Assembly (NCBI RefSeq): GCF_002007205.1
Contig: NZ_LAZS01000012.1
Span: 186,001 to 250,000 of the forward strand
Source of the DNA: Ensifer adhaerens
GTDB taxonomy: Bacteria > Pseudomonadota > Alphaproteobacteria > Rhizobiales > Rhizobiaceae
Direction: 5' to 3'
DNA length: 64,000 bases
Shown: in pieces, positions 29,201 through 35,329 of the stretch
Position numbering within the stretch: the first letter of the stretch is position 1
Layout: each line of letters begins with the position of its first letter
The notes under the pieces: model-generated
What the model saw: only the letters and a program-made list of their open reading frames with translations
Told to the model about the DNA's origin: nothing
Database searches by the model: none
Translations under genes and position numbers: made by a program

Positions 29201-31564
29201 AATGGTGCGAGCCTCAAGCTGCGCCGCATCGACCGTCAACTTGCCGGTGCTTTCGAGCACGTCGGCCTTGATGGATCCGTCGCGCGCGACGAGAGAAAGG
29301 TCCGCGGTCTTCGAGGCACTGCCCGCCGCAATGGACGTGGCCGCAATCGAACGGCCATCGATATGCACGTTGCCGGTGCCGGAGATCCTGCCGCTGACGG
29401 CCACGTCGCCGCTGAGATCAATATTGCCGCGGCTGCTCAGGTCCTTTGCGGCAATCTGGCCGGCCGTCGCCTTGAGTGTGCCGGCAGCGAGCATGGTCCC
29501 GCCACGGATCTCGCCAGACGCCGCGTTGATCGTGATGCTGCCCCGATCTGTCAGTGCGATGCTTCCGCCAGCCGTGGTGCCGGCGAAGTCCACGCCGGAC
29601 ACCAGTGTGTCAACCGCGATACGCTTCCCGGAGACGACGATGTCGCCTCCTCCGAGTATCTGGCCGCCAACGGTCACGTTGCCCTTGATGTCGATTGCGC
29701 CTCGTGCGGAGATGCCTTGCGAGGAAAGCTCTCCGGCTGTGACAATCAGCTGCCCTGCGCTCGTAAGGGCGCGAACGTTGACGTTTCCAGTGTCCGCAAG
29801 AAGACTGAGAATGCCGCTGGCACTATGAGATATTCCGGCACCGGGCTGCGTGCTGGCCGCGAAATTGACGCCGGAGGCAATCGTGTCGGCGACGATCGTG
29901 CGCCCGTCGATCAGGACATCGCCGGCTCCGAGGATTTGGCCGCGAGCATCGACGTCTCCCGCGATCGTGACGGCGCCATGTCCCCGGACCTCGCCGAGCT
30001 TGAGGGAATTGGCCGTGGCGTCGAGGTGGCCGGCTGCGAGAAGACTGGCAGACTCGATCGTCTCATTCGCCGAAAATGTCAGGTTGCCCGTGCCGCCGAG
30101 AAAGGTTTTGCTGGTTCTGCTGGCGTTCAGGTCGATGCCGCTGACAACGGTGCTGGATCGGATGTTACGCGCCGCTGCGCTGATGTTGCCCTGGGCAAGC
30201 AACTCGCCGCTGATGCCGATATCGAGACCGGCGTGCAGCGTAAGATTGCGGAAGCTGACGAGCGATCCTGCCGAAAGGGCGCCCGATGCTGCCGACACGG
30301 TGATGTCACCCCCGGCCTTGGCCGAGCCGCGCACCTTGACGTCGCCGGCGTCGCTGCGAACAGACAACGTATCCCGGACATCGAGGTTATCGATCGAAAC
30401 ACCGCCCGACGAATTCAGCACGATGGAGCCGAGCGTGCTTGCGTCGCCCGCGATGCTGAGGAGGCCGAGGCCGCTTGCAAGCTCGATATCGCTGTCGGCC
30501 GCGACCGACTGCAGCGTGATCCCGCGATCTGCCTTGGCGACGACACGCTTCTTCGAGGTAACTTTGCCGGCCTCGATCTTCGCTTTGGAATTGAGCTTAA
30601 CGCCATCGGCGCCCGACGCGTTGCCGATCGAAATCTTGCCATCCGCGGAAAGCGACAACTCGCCGACATTGGCGGCCATGTTGCCGCGCATGCGGACCCC
30701 TGCCCCCTTTTCGGTAACGACGATCTTGATCCGGTCCGCCTGCATGGCACCGAGCGCCGAACCATCGATGGCAAATTCGGGCGTGCCCGTCGTTGCCTCC
30801 AGCGGGGTTATGTCGCCCGAGGCATAACCGACCTTGTTGCGCCCGGCCGTAAGCCTGAGATCCTTGGCATGAACCGGGCCGTCGATCCTGATGGATCGCG
30901 AGACGATGTCGAAGAGATCGACCGCGCCCTGGCCCGCGGCGAAGTTGCCGCCCTTTGCTCCGATGGTAACGTCGCCGTCCCGCACCGTAACGCCGTTCAA
31001 CCGCCCGTCAGCGCCGATATCGGGCGTTCCCGTCGTCAAGGTCGTCCGGGGCGTGTTGATGAAACCGCAGCCATCGCAGGTAATTCCGTTCGGATTTGCG
31101 ATGATGACGTCGGCCCTTCCGCCAAAGACCTCGGTCGGACCAAGCAACTGGCTGCGGCTGCCGCTTGTCACCTCATTGAGGATAACGGTGGCCGGACCGC
31201 TGTGCCTGAGATTGGCGTTTCCCGGCGTCACGCCACCGAGCAGCGACGTGCCAACCTCGCCATTGTGGTTGTTGAGGATGAGGCCGGGTTCGCCGACATT
31301 GAAGCGATCGTATTTGTTGTGCGAGAGCCCCTGGGCGTTGGGCGTCACGATGTCGACCAGTGGCACGCCGTTTGGCGCAGCTCCGATGCCGGGCTGATTG
31401 GAGCCCGGTGCCGTCGCGCTCGCAGACACCGACTGGGCGTTGACGAGTACCGGCTGCATGAACAGGACGGCACTGAGCAGGATCGAGATGCAGCGCTTCA
31501 AGAACGAGCCTGCCCACGGACGCCGTTGGGGACCGATCTCAATATGCGCAATCATCTTGTCCAT
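17033..31564 (-). CDS. fhaB: FhaB/CdiA-type giant two-partner-secretion exoprotein with colicin E3-like toxin tip
   Basis: The product is about 4843 aa. It opens with an extended signal peptide (charged stretch, then ISILLSAVLFMQPVLVNAQ). A TPS domain follows to about residue 290 with SHNKYDRFNVGEPG, VIIANPNGITCDGCGF and VHAKDLRLTAG. Next come degenerate beta-helix repeats and a tandem 184-residue array, then ARNLDVTATN-type haemagglutinin repeats and an Ala/Ser/Thr-rich linker. The conserved YYLDRVGYQ...LGDAYFENQ region, where CdiA receptor-binding parts lie, is followed by a second repeat block and the colicin E3-like tip. The ATG at 31564 is preferred to one at 31579 because AGCAGG precedes it. 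It is the last large gene of the IalB-FhaC-lipoprotein operon and is exported through FhaC. The likely role is contact-dependent inhibition and adhesion. Unlike enterobacterial CdiA there is no VENN motif. Confidence 0.93.
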   Translation of the reverse strand: MDKMIAHIEIGPQRRPWAGSFLKRCISILLSAVLFMQPVLVNAQSVSASATAPGSNQPGIGAAPNGVPLVDIVTPNAQGLSHNKYDRFNVGEPGLILNNHNGEVGTSLLGGVTPGNANLRHSGPATVILNEVTSGSRSQLLGPTEVFGGRADVIIANPNGITCDGCGFINTPRTTLTTGTPDIGADGRLNGVTVRDGDVTIGAKGGNFAAGQGAVDLFDIVSRSIRIDGPVHAKDLRLTAGRNKVGYASGDITPLEATTGTPEFAIDGSALGAMQADRIKIVVTEKGAGVRMRGNMAANVGELSLSADGKISIGNASGADGVKLNSKAKIEAGKVTSKKRVVAKADRGITLQSVAADSDIELASGLGLLSIAGDASTLGSIVLNSSGGVSIDNLDVRDTLSVRSDAGDVKVRGSAKAGGDITVSAASGALSAGSLVSFRNLTLHAGLDIGISGELLAQGNISAAARNIRSSTVVSGIDLNASRTSKTFLGGTGNLTFSANETIESASLLAAGHLDATANSLKLGEVRGHGAVTIAGDVDARGQILGAGDVLIDGRTIVADTIASGVNFAASTQPGAGISHSASGILSLLADTGNVNVRALTSAGQLIVTAGELSSQGISARGAIDIKGNVTVGGQILGGGDIVVSGKRIAVDTLVSGVDFAGTTAGGSIALTDRGSITINAASGEIRGGTMLAAGTLKATAGQIAAKDLSSRGNIDLSGDVAVSGRISGTGNVHIDGRSIAATSIAAGSASKTADLSLVARDGSIKADVLESTGKLTVDAAQLEARTIAGRSNVDVMSGNGTVGQLFAGKNLGISGGNFTIETLIAGLDFDRTDAAGGKAMLAGDGGIAINAASGTVRATTLLSAADLSATVGGLVAGTVKVHGNIEVSGNADVSREMLASGNVAVSGNSIKAGTVASGVDFAATDAAGGVLSLHRTGDLTLSARDNVSADTVLGAGRIQIDTSRLDARAMTGQGDVRIHGNAVVRERLLAAGNIDAIGDYLTAGTLVSGVDLARTRAGNGEVVLGPQGMITIIATAGNVAAGTLLSAGDLVVSAAKVAVSKVTGHKNVNLAGDVESDQILGAGDVRISGRNVKVGTIASGVDFVATENSSSGAIALSDRGNLTIDATSGKIEAGAILSAGNFTSGSNALTARRVSAHGAVSIDGSAVIDGSVLAKGNVAIRGDSVRAAAIVSGVDFVATRLAPSGNVVLGTDGVLTVTATSGSITAGALLSAGDLSATAAKINAGEITGRRDIRLVGEVETNQLLAGRDITIGGNRVKAGSIASGVDFTATDAGRGAITLSDRGSLTIDAASGSVEAGAVLTAGDFASRSGTLAATSITAHGAVTINGSTAIDGSLLGQGNVSIRGDSIRAGAIASGVDFTATKQSASGNIVLGPEGTLTFDASSGQVTAGTLLSAGDLSATAGKIVASNVTGRKDIRLTGETETRQILGGRDIVIGGGLKATSIASGVDFAATEAGNGSIVLSDRGNLTIDTASGNVDAGTVLTAGAFDNRSKTFAARSVTAHGAVSIDGTTTIDGSLLGKAGVTVRGANVTAGAFAAGVDFEATKRSAAGNIVLGGDGALTVTATSGNVTAGTLLSTGDMSLTATKIAASNITGRKDIRLTGETEANQVLGGRDIAIAGTKLKTTSIASGVDFAATEAGGGSIVLSDRGNLTIDAASGTVNAGTVLTAGALDSKSTSFAARSVTANGAVSIDGATAIDGSLLGEGDVTIRGGAIAAGAIGSGVDFAATKQSASGNIVLGSKGALTLTATSGNVTAGTLLSAGDLTAAAGKIVVANITGRKAIGLTGEVETNQILGGGNIAISGGRLKASSIASGVDFAATEAGNGSIALSSGGNLTIDAGSARVEAGTVLAAGSFNAKSGSFAAKSVTAHGAVSIDGTTAIDGSLLGQGNVAIRGDSISAGAIVSGVDFAAIKRSGSGNIVLANDGALTLTALSGELTTGMLLSAGDLDVSASKIGASNITGRKDIRLTGETEASQILGGRDITIAGSKVKAGSIAVGIDFAATGTGAIALAGRGNLTIQAPSGSVDAGTVLTAGSLDSKSGSFAARSVTANGPVSIEGSAAIDGSLLSQGNVTIRGGSIRAGAIVSGVDFAATRRSASGNIVLGADGALTLVATSGNVTSGSLLSAGDLTSTASRIAVTNITGRKDIRLTGETEASQILGERDIAITGNRVKATSIAAGVDFAATEAGRGAIALSDRGNLTINALAGPVETGSILTAGNFTSNSGTFAAKSVTTHGAVSIEGSTAIDGSLLARNGITVRGGSISAGAIVSGVDFDATKLSASGNIVLGAGGALTLVATSGNVTSGSLLSAGDLVATASKVAVASITGRNDIRLTGELESNQILGGRDVAITGNRVKTTAIAAGVDFAATETGNGAIALSNWGNLTINAIAGPVETGSILTAGNFTSSSATFAANSVTAHGAVSIDGSTVIDGSLLGRNTVSIRGGSISAGAIVSGVDFAATKRSPSGNIVLGADGALTLGATTGNVTAGTLLSAGDLTVAAANNVSAQATSRRNLTVDANGSIRLTGQTLAGSDITLRADAVTVDTLVSGVDFAATEASSNGTLALKGQGKLTLAASSAEVTASSLVSAGQMDVSANRNVSYGSLQSFSSARLASANGSISLDRTTRSAGDMTLVARSVDLSGNRGRIATGGTLVITADNASFAGSSYTFGGLDLRLVGRADFSSASINAVRRSGGSGDMKIAASGVDQNVATILLAERDIALTLARLDNAGQIAAGRDLSVSAGNVSNGPTGLIYAGNDINLLVGGDTLNDRGAIMAGGDLTIAGAAADRNGASLTNISGLIQAGSDVSIRTDRLVNRRIANPTFTRDVAVASDVKTGFELNPDVAGKPYAFLFGRSSDGRELYPGIGPQFWADYEPQLWSQAKTADGGSYRAWTWISGNGPKWVGEISRWIRDRVPRDANGAPIYGSDNPSRHFIVQYVNPGADSSTTYSWDFDANISQTIHEDRIVDAGSPQAMIRAGRNLDVTATNLTNSYSAIEADGNATLKGTAFSNEGLALNRTVQTTCNARGACEAYDAQGNRDPSRDIAAGTSIISKVETTGVEAGTVKAGGHLDISGFATFSNTAADRSVAGSAKLAPTTKSGDPLAALAGLTAGGALFTPNAALLGVAQGAGLTAGSGPSAAIATVTAAAGPSATTTTLTAGSGLVAPSTTLAGERTTVTTGPALSASGSSVSATSGLSADGGRVSAGAAPSVTGGGIANGPATTVAGGNVSGGAPAATAGTTVVAAVQSNTPGATVPVAGALSGNLKEAPQVDVDRLASLAKPESGGFGGTIPGQVFLFETRAAFLDVGKFYGSGYYLDRVGYQPDTRVPFLGDAYFENQLIDRQIRQQTGHGLGGTFDPGKDAIEEMKLLLDNGIAYVKENKLSIGERLSPEQIARLTQSFVLYEKQVVQGVEVLAPVVYLANADKEKLTAAGALIAGNSVNMDIGKLANSGAIAAKTDLTIKATDIKVDGGSIKAGGNVQLASTGDLTFTAQSLDIGGMNVVNPNAAVVAGGNATLLANDGLKLQGATVDVAGNVGLSANTITLDALKVDNAGSQNATGSAIKAGGNLTIAGNADVSIIGSGTKAGKDLTITSQGSVNVVSTDVTGKTDDGYKTVIAKRQQDGQLVSGGSTTVKAGDDILISGSSIRSGADVTLKAADDINITAAQETTSERFGKSHVSTERHQSSEIKAAGSITANAGEGTGDHDLNIVGSKLEAKERVTLKAEGDLTIAEARNSETGNYVWDGGGDKTKRHEAAQTSVGSSVSGGGGVSTRSGGDTLVSASALEAGTKDQKADLSVSAGGDLVVTSGKDTYEKHAQSERKGFLSKTSASEDRQHETTVASELGASGNVTLNAGDDVAIAGSNIDAGQSVTIEGDNVAILGAEEKHADAEQKKKSGLFAGSGDGFISLWGKEQKDSRKTSTENVGSSITAGEDVTVKAREGDVAVIGSAIEAERDIRLEAARDVTITPGAESSSSEEKEKRSGFGIAYSSGNGGASIGIGYGSKKDEVRRSAETNSSSHLSAGRDITISAGRDANLQAAKVEAERDVAITAQRDVNLLSAQDGSNYEEVHEQLFAGVTLSVSTGLVSAAESVGNAANKIGNISDGYSAFNAAFASLKAYDALENIVKGNVVSGSLTVGFNYSKDKFANEASVPVTTDIRAGQSVTIDAVSGDLTGRGTQIAAGYDADGLPVVSDNDKAGDIALSAGKDIKLENAEASNNSSSSSKSANAGIGIGGGIGLNGVPGIGLTGNVGASTGKSKSDGTTAVNTHVTGSGDVTLKSGNDTTLKGAVASGDTVKADVGGDLAIVSTPDTGKSKNSSASGGFSLGGALGSSPSVSGVQIGGGKGSGSTNWISEQSGLVSDGKMDVTVGGNTHLGAGKIVSESGDLKLSTDTLTHENFDGAKQYEGFNANLGIDLTGGEGTSANPVGNSTLEGNYKLDDTRQEVNATVGPGEIEVRNEERQAALETDGTSTLPLDELNRDPDQAYQITKDKHVDVEVYLSTNSLKAAMEAGQTLTEAVGKAFDRMVDDGKMSLADSEGGKKLLAYQDDPKVRAALASCGQQRSETEFRLFDWLITPAHAAITCLIPTADGPIPMTPEGALTCLATFDNMVSAATTIAKRAAAPTIAGAIFYLLDPTTAGAAINRTQTLADGTTIRMTGQQDERMRNVVVTLPGGQNVALVLVTTETGSYELMSGTIADAPMPASMLGDMASQLSAGGVQIAYNEKQGGKDSDQKYFPAPSKPEQITGIPGLIQVKSPTDRKRWKDKDGNIYEWDYQHGALEKYNKNGKKHLGEYDPKTGKQTKPPKPGRTTPK
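23950..28500 (-). repeat. Tandem array of about 550-bp repeats inside fhaB
   Basis: Eight markers encoding I-D-G-S-(L/V)-L occur at about 24190, 24743, 25296, 25841, 26393, 26944, 27493 and 28046, giving a period of 545-553 bp (about 184 residues). Each unit holds two half-repeats, both built on AxxIxSGVDFxAT, a xGxLTxxAxSGxVxAGxxLxAGxL stretch and a VTxxxxxxLxG stretch. The units are degenerate, not identical. Weaker copies continue to about 30.1 kb. They are expected to form a long right-handed beta-helix shaft. Such arrays change length by recombination. Confidence 0.85.
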
Positions 31565-31664
31565 TGTGCACCTGCTCATGAAACGTACCGGATCTCGACT
31601 GACGCCCGCTACGCGGCCGGCGTCAGCAAGCTTCTGCCGGCTTGCGCCGGGAAGAATGACTGAC

Positions 31665-32273
31665 CTATTTCTGGGTCAGCCATGCCTTGACTTCTTTTGT
31701 GAAAGACGTGGCGAGCCGTGATGCCAGGGCATCCTTTTGACCGGAGATGGTCGCCGCATTGACCGCGACGGCGACGATCACGCCCAATCCGCCTCCCTTG
31801 ACGCCGTTGTCCTGTGCGCGGACCCTGGGTTCCACCGCGATCAACGCGCCCGTGGCAGCGTTCTCCAGGCGCACCGTCCCCTCAATCGAACTGTCACCAC
31901 CGACGAGGATGCGCTCGCCCTCGCTGCTGACATCAACGAGGTTCAAGGTGACGACCAGACGGCCGCGGACAGGCCCTCCGGGAAGGCCGACGAGTTCCTG
32001 ACCCAGCTTGCTCTTCAATGCGCTAACGACCGCAGACAGTTGCGGATCGGGCTTCCCCGACTTGAAGAGATTGCTTCTGCGCACATCGGGAGCCGTTTCG
32101 ACGCGGATCTCGGAGACGGATGTGTCCTTCAGCGCCTCGACCAGGCGTTTGTCCGTGGTCGTGCACGACGCCAGGACAAACGCCATCACGCCGAGGACGC
32201 CAGCGCGCAGGACCAGCCGCCGCGCAAGCCCACCCGGCCTCGAAAAAGACCCTCGGGAAACGTCAGGTATCAT
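31665..32273 (-). CDS. Lipoprotein of the two-partner secretion operon
   Basis: The 202-aa protein has a lipoprotein signal with lipobox LASC (Cys37). The mature part (RLVEALKDTSVSEIRVETAP, GRLVVTLNLVDVSSEGERIL, GTVRLENAATGALIAVEPRV) is predicted alpha/beta without membrane helices. I recognise no named domain. It starts three bases after the fhaC stop and ends about 100 bp before fhaB, so it is cotranscribed with both. A periplasmic accessory role in exoprotein export is inference. Confidence 0.7.
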   Translation of the reverse strand: MIPDVSRGSFSRPGGLARRLVLRAGVLGVMAFVLASCTTTDKRLVEALKDTSVSEIRVETAPDVRRSNLFKSGKPDPQLSAVVSALKSKLGQELVGLPGGPVRGRLVVTLNLVDVSSEGERILVGGDSSIEGTVRLENAATGALIAVEPRVRAQDNGVKGGGLGVIVAVAVNAATISGQKDALASRLATSFTKEVKAWLTQK

Positions 32274-32276
32274 TGA

Positions 32277-33998
32277 TCACCACCGTACAGATGTGCTGAC
32301 GAAGAACAGGCCTGCGTCAGCTTTGTTGTCTCCACCCACTTGCGCGTGGGAGTAGCCCATATCGAGATTCATGCGCCCGCCCACGAGGCGGGCGCCGACT
32401 GTCCAGCCAAGCATGTCACCGCCCTCGATCCGGTGGCGTGCCTGCTTGAAGATCCGGCCGTAGTCGAGGCCAAGATACGGCCTCAATTCGCCAAGCAATT
32501 CAGCAACACCGCGGCTCTCCTGCCAAGGCATGGTGCGCCAGGTGATTTCGTTGCGGATGAAGAAGCCATTGTTGCCGAAGAGCACTCCGTCCCTGGTTCC
32601 GCGCACGTTGGAGTAGCCGCCAAGCGACATCTGCTCGGCGCCGAACAGGTTGTCGGGCGAGTACTGGCCATTGACGAGGGAGCTCAATTCGAACTGCTGT
32701 CCCTCAAGCTCGACCGGCAGGCTTGCGGTGACCGTAGCGGAGAACTTGGTAAAGCCCGGATCGGCATCGCCGGCGCCAGGTGCACCGGGCTCCACGGCGC
32801 CGAAGAGGTCGAGGCCCTGGTCCGCCACGACATCGAACGTCCAGAGCCCGCCGAGCATCCGCTGCGAATGGGATAGCCCGAGAGAGCCGACGGTATAGCG
32901 ACGGCTTCCGACCTCGATGTGATTGCCGAGGAGGAAGTTGTCCGTCTCCTTGTAGGTCAGCCCGCCATGAAGCTGGGTGAGCGACTCCTTGCCACGATGA
33001 ATGACGCGCTCGACGGTGGTGCCAAACTGGCCCGATGTGCCCGACGTGTTGACGTTGGAGAAATTGCCGGGAACCGAGCTTTCATATTGGTACCAGGAGC
33101 CGTTGGTCGTAAACGTCCAATAGCCGTAGGGAACACTGAAGGATCCGGAGAAGCTGTCGCTCTTGCCCCAGCCATCATCATCGCCCGGATAATCCGGGCC
33201 CGTCCGCTCGTAGGTGAACGACGTCAGATCGTTGAGTTCGAACAGATTGTCATTGCGCAGGGAAAAGGCGCTCTTCGAGGTCCCGGTCTGCTTCTGGCCA
33301 AGATTGTTGTTGCTCAAGGAAATATGCCAAGGCTGGCCGCTTTCGATGCCGACGTTGAGGATCGAAGCCCCCTCGTCCGCCCCAGGCAGCATTTCCGTCT
33401 TGGCCTTGTTCGATGGCAGCCGGTTGATCTGGTCGAGCCCCTGTTCGATGTCGCGAATGTTTGCAGGCCTGCCGAGAACGCCGGGGAAGGCCGATTTCAC
33501 GATGCGGGAGTCCCGAGCAGGCTTGCCGTTGAGATAGATGTCGGAGAGTGCACCTTCGACCACGACGAGCCGAAGCGTGCGTGTTGCTGCGATATCCTGT
33601 TCGGGCACGTAAGCTCTCGACGCAATGAAGCCGCGATCGAGATAAAGGTGCGTGATCTTGCGCAGAAGATCGTTGATTTGCGCAATGCCGACACACTGAC
33701 CGGCATATTGGCCGGTCAAGGTGGCGATCTTGTCGGAGGGGATGATGCTCGCCCCCTCGACGGCAACACGCTCGACGACGAAGCAGGGTCCTGTCGAACC
33801 GGGTATGGGAGGGGCCGGAGCAGCCTCGGCCTTGTCCGCCCCAGGCGTTTGAGCGCCGAGGGCATTGAGCCGTTCCAGCCGGTCCTCCTGAGCCTGCGTG
33901 CGCGAGAAGTCATCGGCAGGCGTTTGGGCATAGGCGGTGGATGCGCCAAGCGACAGCGCAGAGCCGATCGAAACCGCGAAGATAATCAGCCCCCTCAC
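32277..33998 (-). CDS. fhaC: FhaC/ShlB/HecB-family outer-membrane TpsB transporter
   Basis: The 573-aa protein has a signal peptide ending near TAYAQ and then an N-terminal helix/linker rich in Pro and Ala. Two POTRA domains follow: about residues 70-150 with CFVVERVAVEGASIIPSDKI and YLDRGFIASRAYVPEQD, then VVEGALSDIYLNG. A C-terminal 16-strand barrel starts near residue 225. The conserved loop-6 motif is present as SNVRGTRDG and the chain ends with an aromatic beta-signal (FVSTSVRW). TpsB proteins carry their partner across the outer membrane, here FhaB encoded just downstream. The start is a GTG, 12 bases after the preceding gene. Confidence 0.93.
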   Translation of the reverse strand: MRGLIIFAVSIGSALSLGASTAYAQTPADDFSRTQAQEDRLERLNALGAQTPGADKAEAAPAPPIPGSTGPCFVVERVAVEGASIIPSDKIATLTGQYAGQCVGIAQINDLLRKITHLYLDRGFIASRAYVPEQDIAATRTLRLVVVEGALSDIYLNGKPARDSRIVKSAFPGVLGRPANIRDIEQGLDQINRLPSNKAKTEMLPGADEGASILNVGIESGQPWHISLSNNNLGQKQTGTSKSAFSLRNDNLFELNDLTSFTYERTGPDYPGDDDGWGKSDSFSGSFSVPYGYWTFTTNGSWYQYESSVPGNFSNVNTSGTSGQFGTTVERVIHRGKESLTQLHGGLTYKETDNFLLGNHIEVGSRRYTVGSLGLSHSQRMLGGLWTFDVVADQGLDLFGAVEPGAPGAGDADPGFTKFSATVTASLPVELEGQQFELSSLVNGQYSPDNLFGAEQMSLGGYSNVRGTRDGVLFGNNGFFIRNEITWRTMPWQESRGVAELLGELRPYLGLDYGRIFKQARHRIEGGDMLGWTVGARLVGGRMNLDMGYSHAQVGGDNKADAGLFFVSTSVRW

Positions 33999-34010
33999 GC
34001 CGGCGCCTGA

Positions 34011-34598
34011 TCAGTTCGATGCGGTCGGTTCTTTGAGCTTGTTCAAGGCTGCCGTCAGCCCCTTGAGCGAAAAGCGGATCGTGACATTTTGACCGTTCAT
34101 CAGCCGAAGCCGCGCTGCGCCCGTCTGGCCTTTCTGCAAGGCCGCCAATGTGGTGGGCTCCAGCCGCTGCTGCACCCAGCAACCCGCCTGATTGCAGTTG
34201 CGGTAGGCGGTGTCGGTGATAGCCTTGCCGTCGACATCAAGTCCGAAGCCGGCGGGCAGGAAGATGTTGAGTGGAACGAGGGCCGTCAGCAACAGAGCAG
34301 CGTCTTGTTGTTTCTTCCCTTTCGTCTCCGCTTCCGGGGCGGTCTTGGCGATCGCAAGGGTCAACAGGCTGACGTCCTCCTCCCCTTGCTTGACCCGTGC
34401 AACTTGAACAACCTCGCATTGAGAGACGGATTTCCCATCCTCAAGAGCAACCTCGCCGCAGCGATAGCTCCAATCATCAAATCTTTGGGTGGAAATAGCG
34501 GAAGCTGCGTCTGCCGGCTGGGTTGGTGTTTCTTGTGCACCGGCAGCATTTGCCAGCAAAAGAGAAAGCGAAAGAACACCTGCAGACGCGAATTTCAT
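34011..34598 (-). CDS. Invasion-associated locus B (IalB) family exported protein
   Basis: This 195-aa protein has a cleavable signal peptide (LSLSLLLANAAGAQ). The mature domain shows the IalB pattern: FDDWSYRCG, SQCEVVQVARVKQG, LLLTALVPLNIFLPAGFGL, NCNQAGCWVQQ and a terminal FSLKGLTAALNKL, with paired cysteines likely forming disulfides. IalB proteins are common in Rhizobiales and were first linked to Bartonella erythrocyte invasion; the molecular role is not settled. The second of two close ATG codons is used because AGGG sits six bases before it. It is the first gene of the secretion operon, which is unusual, and suggests a helper role for FhaC/FhaB. Confidence 0.8.
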   Translation of the reverse strand: MKFASAGVLSLSLLLANAAGAQETPTQPADAASAISTQRFDDWSYRCGEVALEDGKSVSQCEVVQVARVKQGEEDVSLLTLAIAKTAPEAETKGKKQQDAALLLTALVPLNIFLPAGFGLDVDGKAITDTAYRNCNQAGCWVQQRLEPTTLAALQKGQTGAARLRLMNGQNVTIRFSLKGLTAALNKLKEPTASN

Positions 34599-35329
34599 GC
34601 CCATCCCTGACTAAGCCATTCCGTGCCGGCCGTGGCCGTACACACCAATTGATTGCGCAATTGTTGCCGCTAATTTCTCCGGGCACCAAAGTCAACGCAC
34701 TTATGAATGGTTGCAGGGATCATCCTTGGTTAAGTTTCCATGGACTTTACCAAGCCCATAAAAATCAAGTGGATTTGAAGTGATTACCTCGCACCTTCTC
34801 TAACCTTGCCATATATATCCGCAGAGCCGACGCCGACTTGTCTCGATCGGACGTTGCGCAGGAACGGGTACGTGGCGCGTCTCAAAACGCGCCCCTGCCC
34901 TTTCGAACGCCCCCTGCACTCACCGTCGATCGCCCGTGTCACCGGATTGGGAAAATGCGACCGGTCAATGCCTGCGAAAATACGATCCGGCCATCGACGA
35001 GCCGTCATTCAAAGGGATGATCGCGTGTCGATAAGGGCCGCTCCGTGGCAACCTGATTCGAGCATTGGGAGTGCAATGCAAGGGTGATCGCCCTGCGAAC
35101 GACGGCGTTCATATGAACAAAAGTGTGCGCAACTTCATCTCTTGGCCTATGTGAGGTTCGGCAAAAAGCGATGCGATTCCAACGACTAGCGCCGGTTCAG
35201 GTACGAAAGCCTCGCAATCGGCGTTAAAGCTTTGTTAACCCTATAATTCTGGACGGTTCAGGAGAATCGTGTTCTATCTCTTGGCGGATAATGGCCGTCA
35301 AACCGGTCTTAGGCCGCCAAGAGGGAAAA
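34599..35329. other. Divergent intergenic region between the secretion operon and repA
   Basis: No gene is supported. The region must hold promoters for both divergent operons. Visible elements are a perfect 12-bp palindrome GTTCATATGAAC at 35106-35117, a GTTAA...TTAAC inverted repeat at 35223-35239 and a TATAAT hexamer at 35242-35247, about 85 bp before the repA start and a plausible -10 box without a clear -35. A 10-bp palindrome ATTGCGCAAT lies near 34652, on the fha side. In repABC units RepA/RepB autoregulate from operators in this location. Confidence 0.5.
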
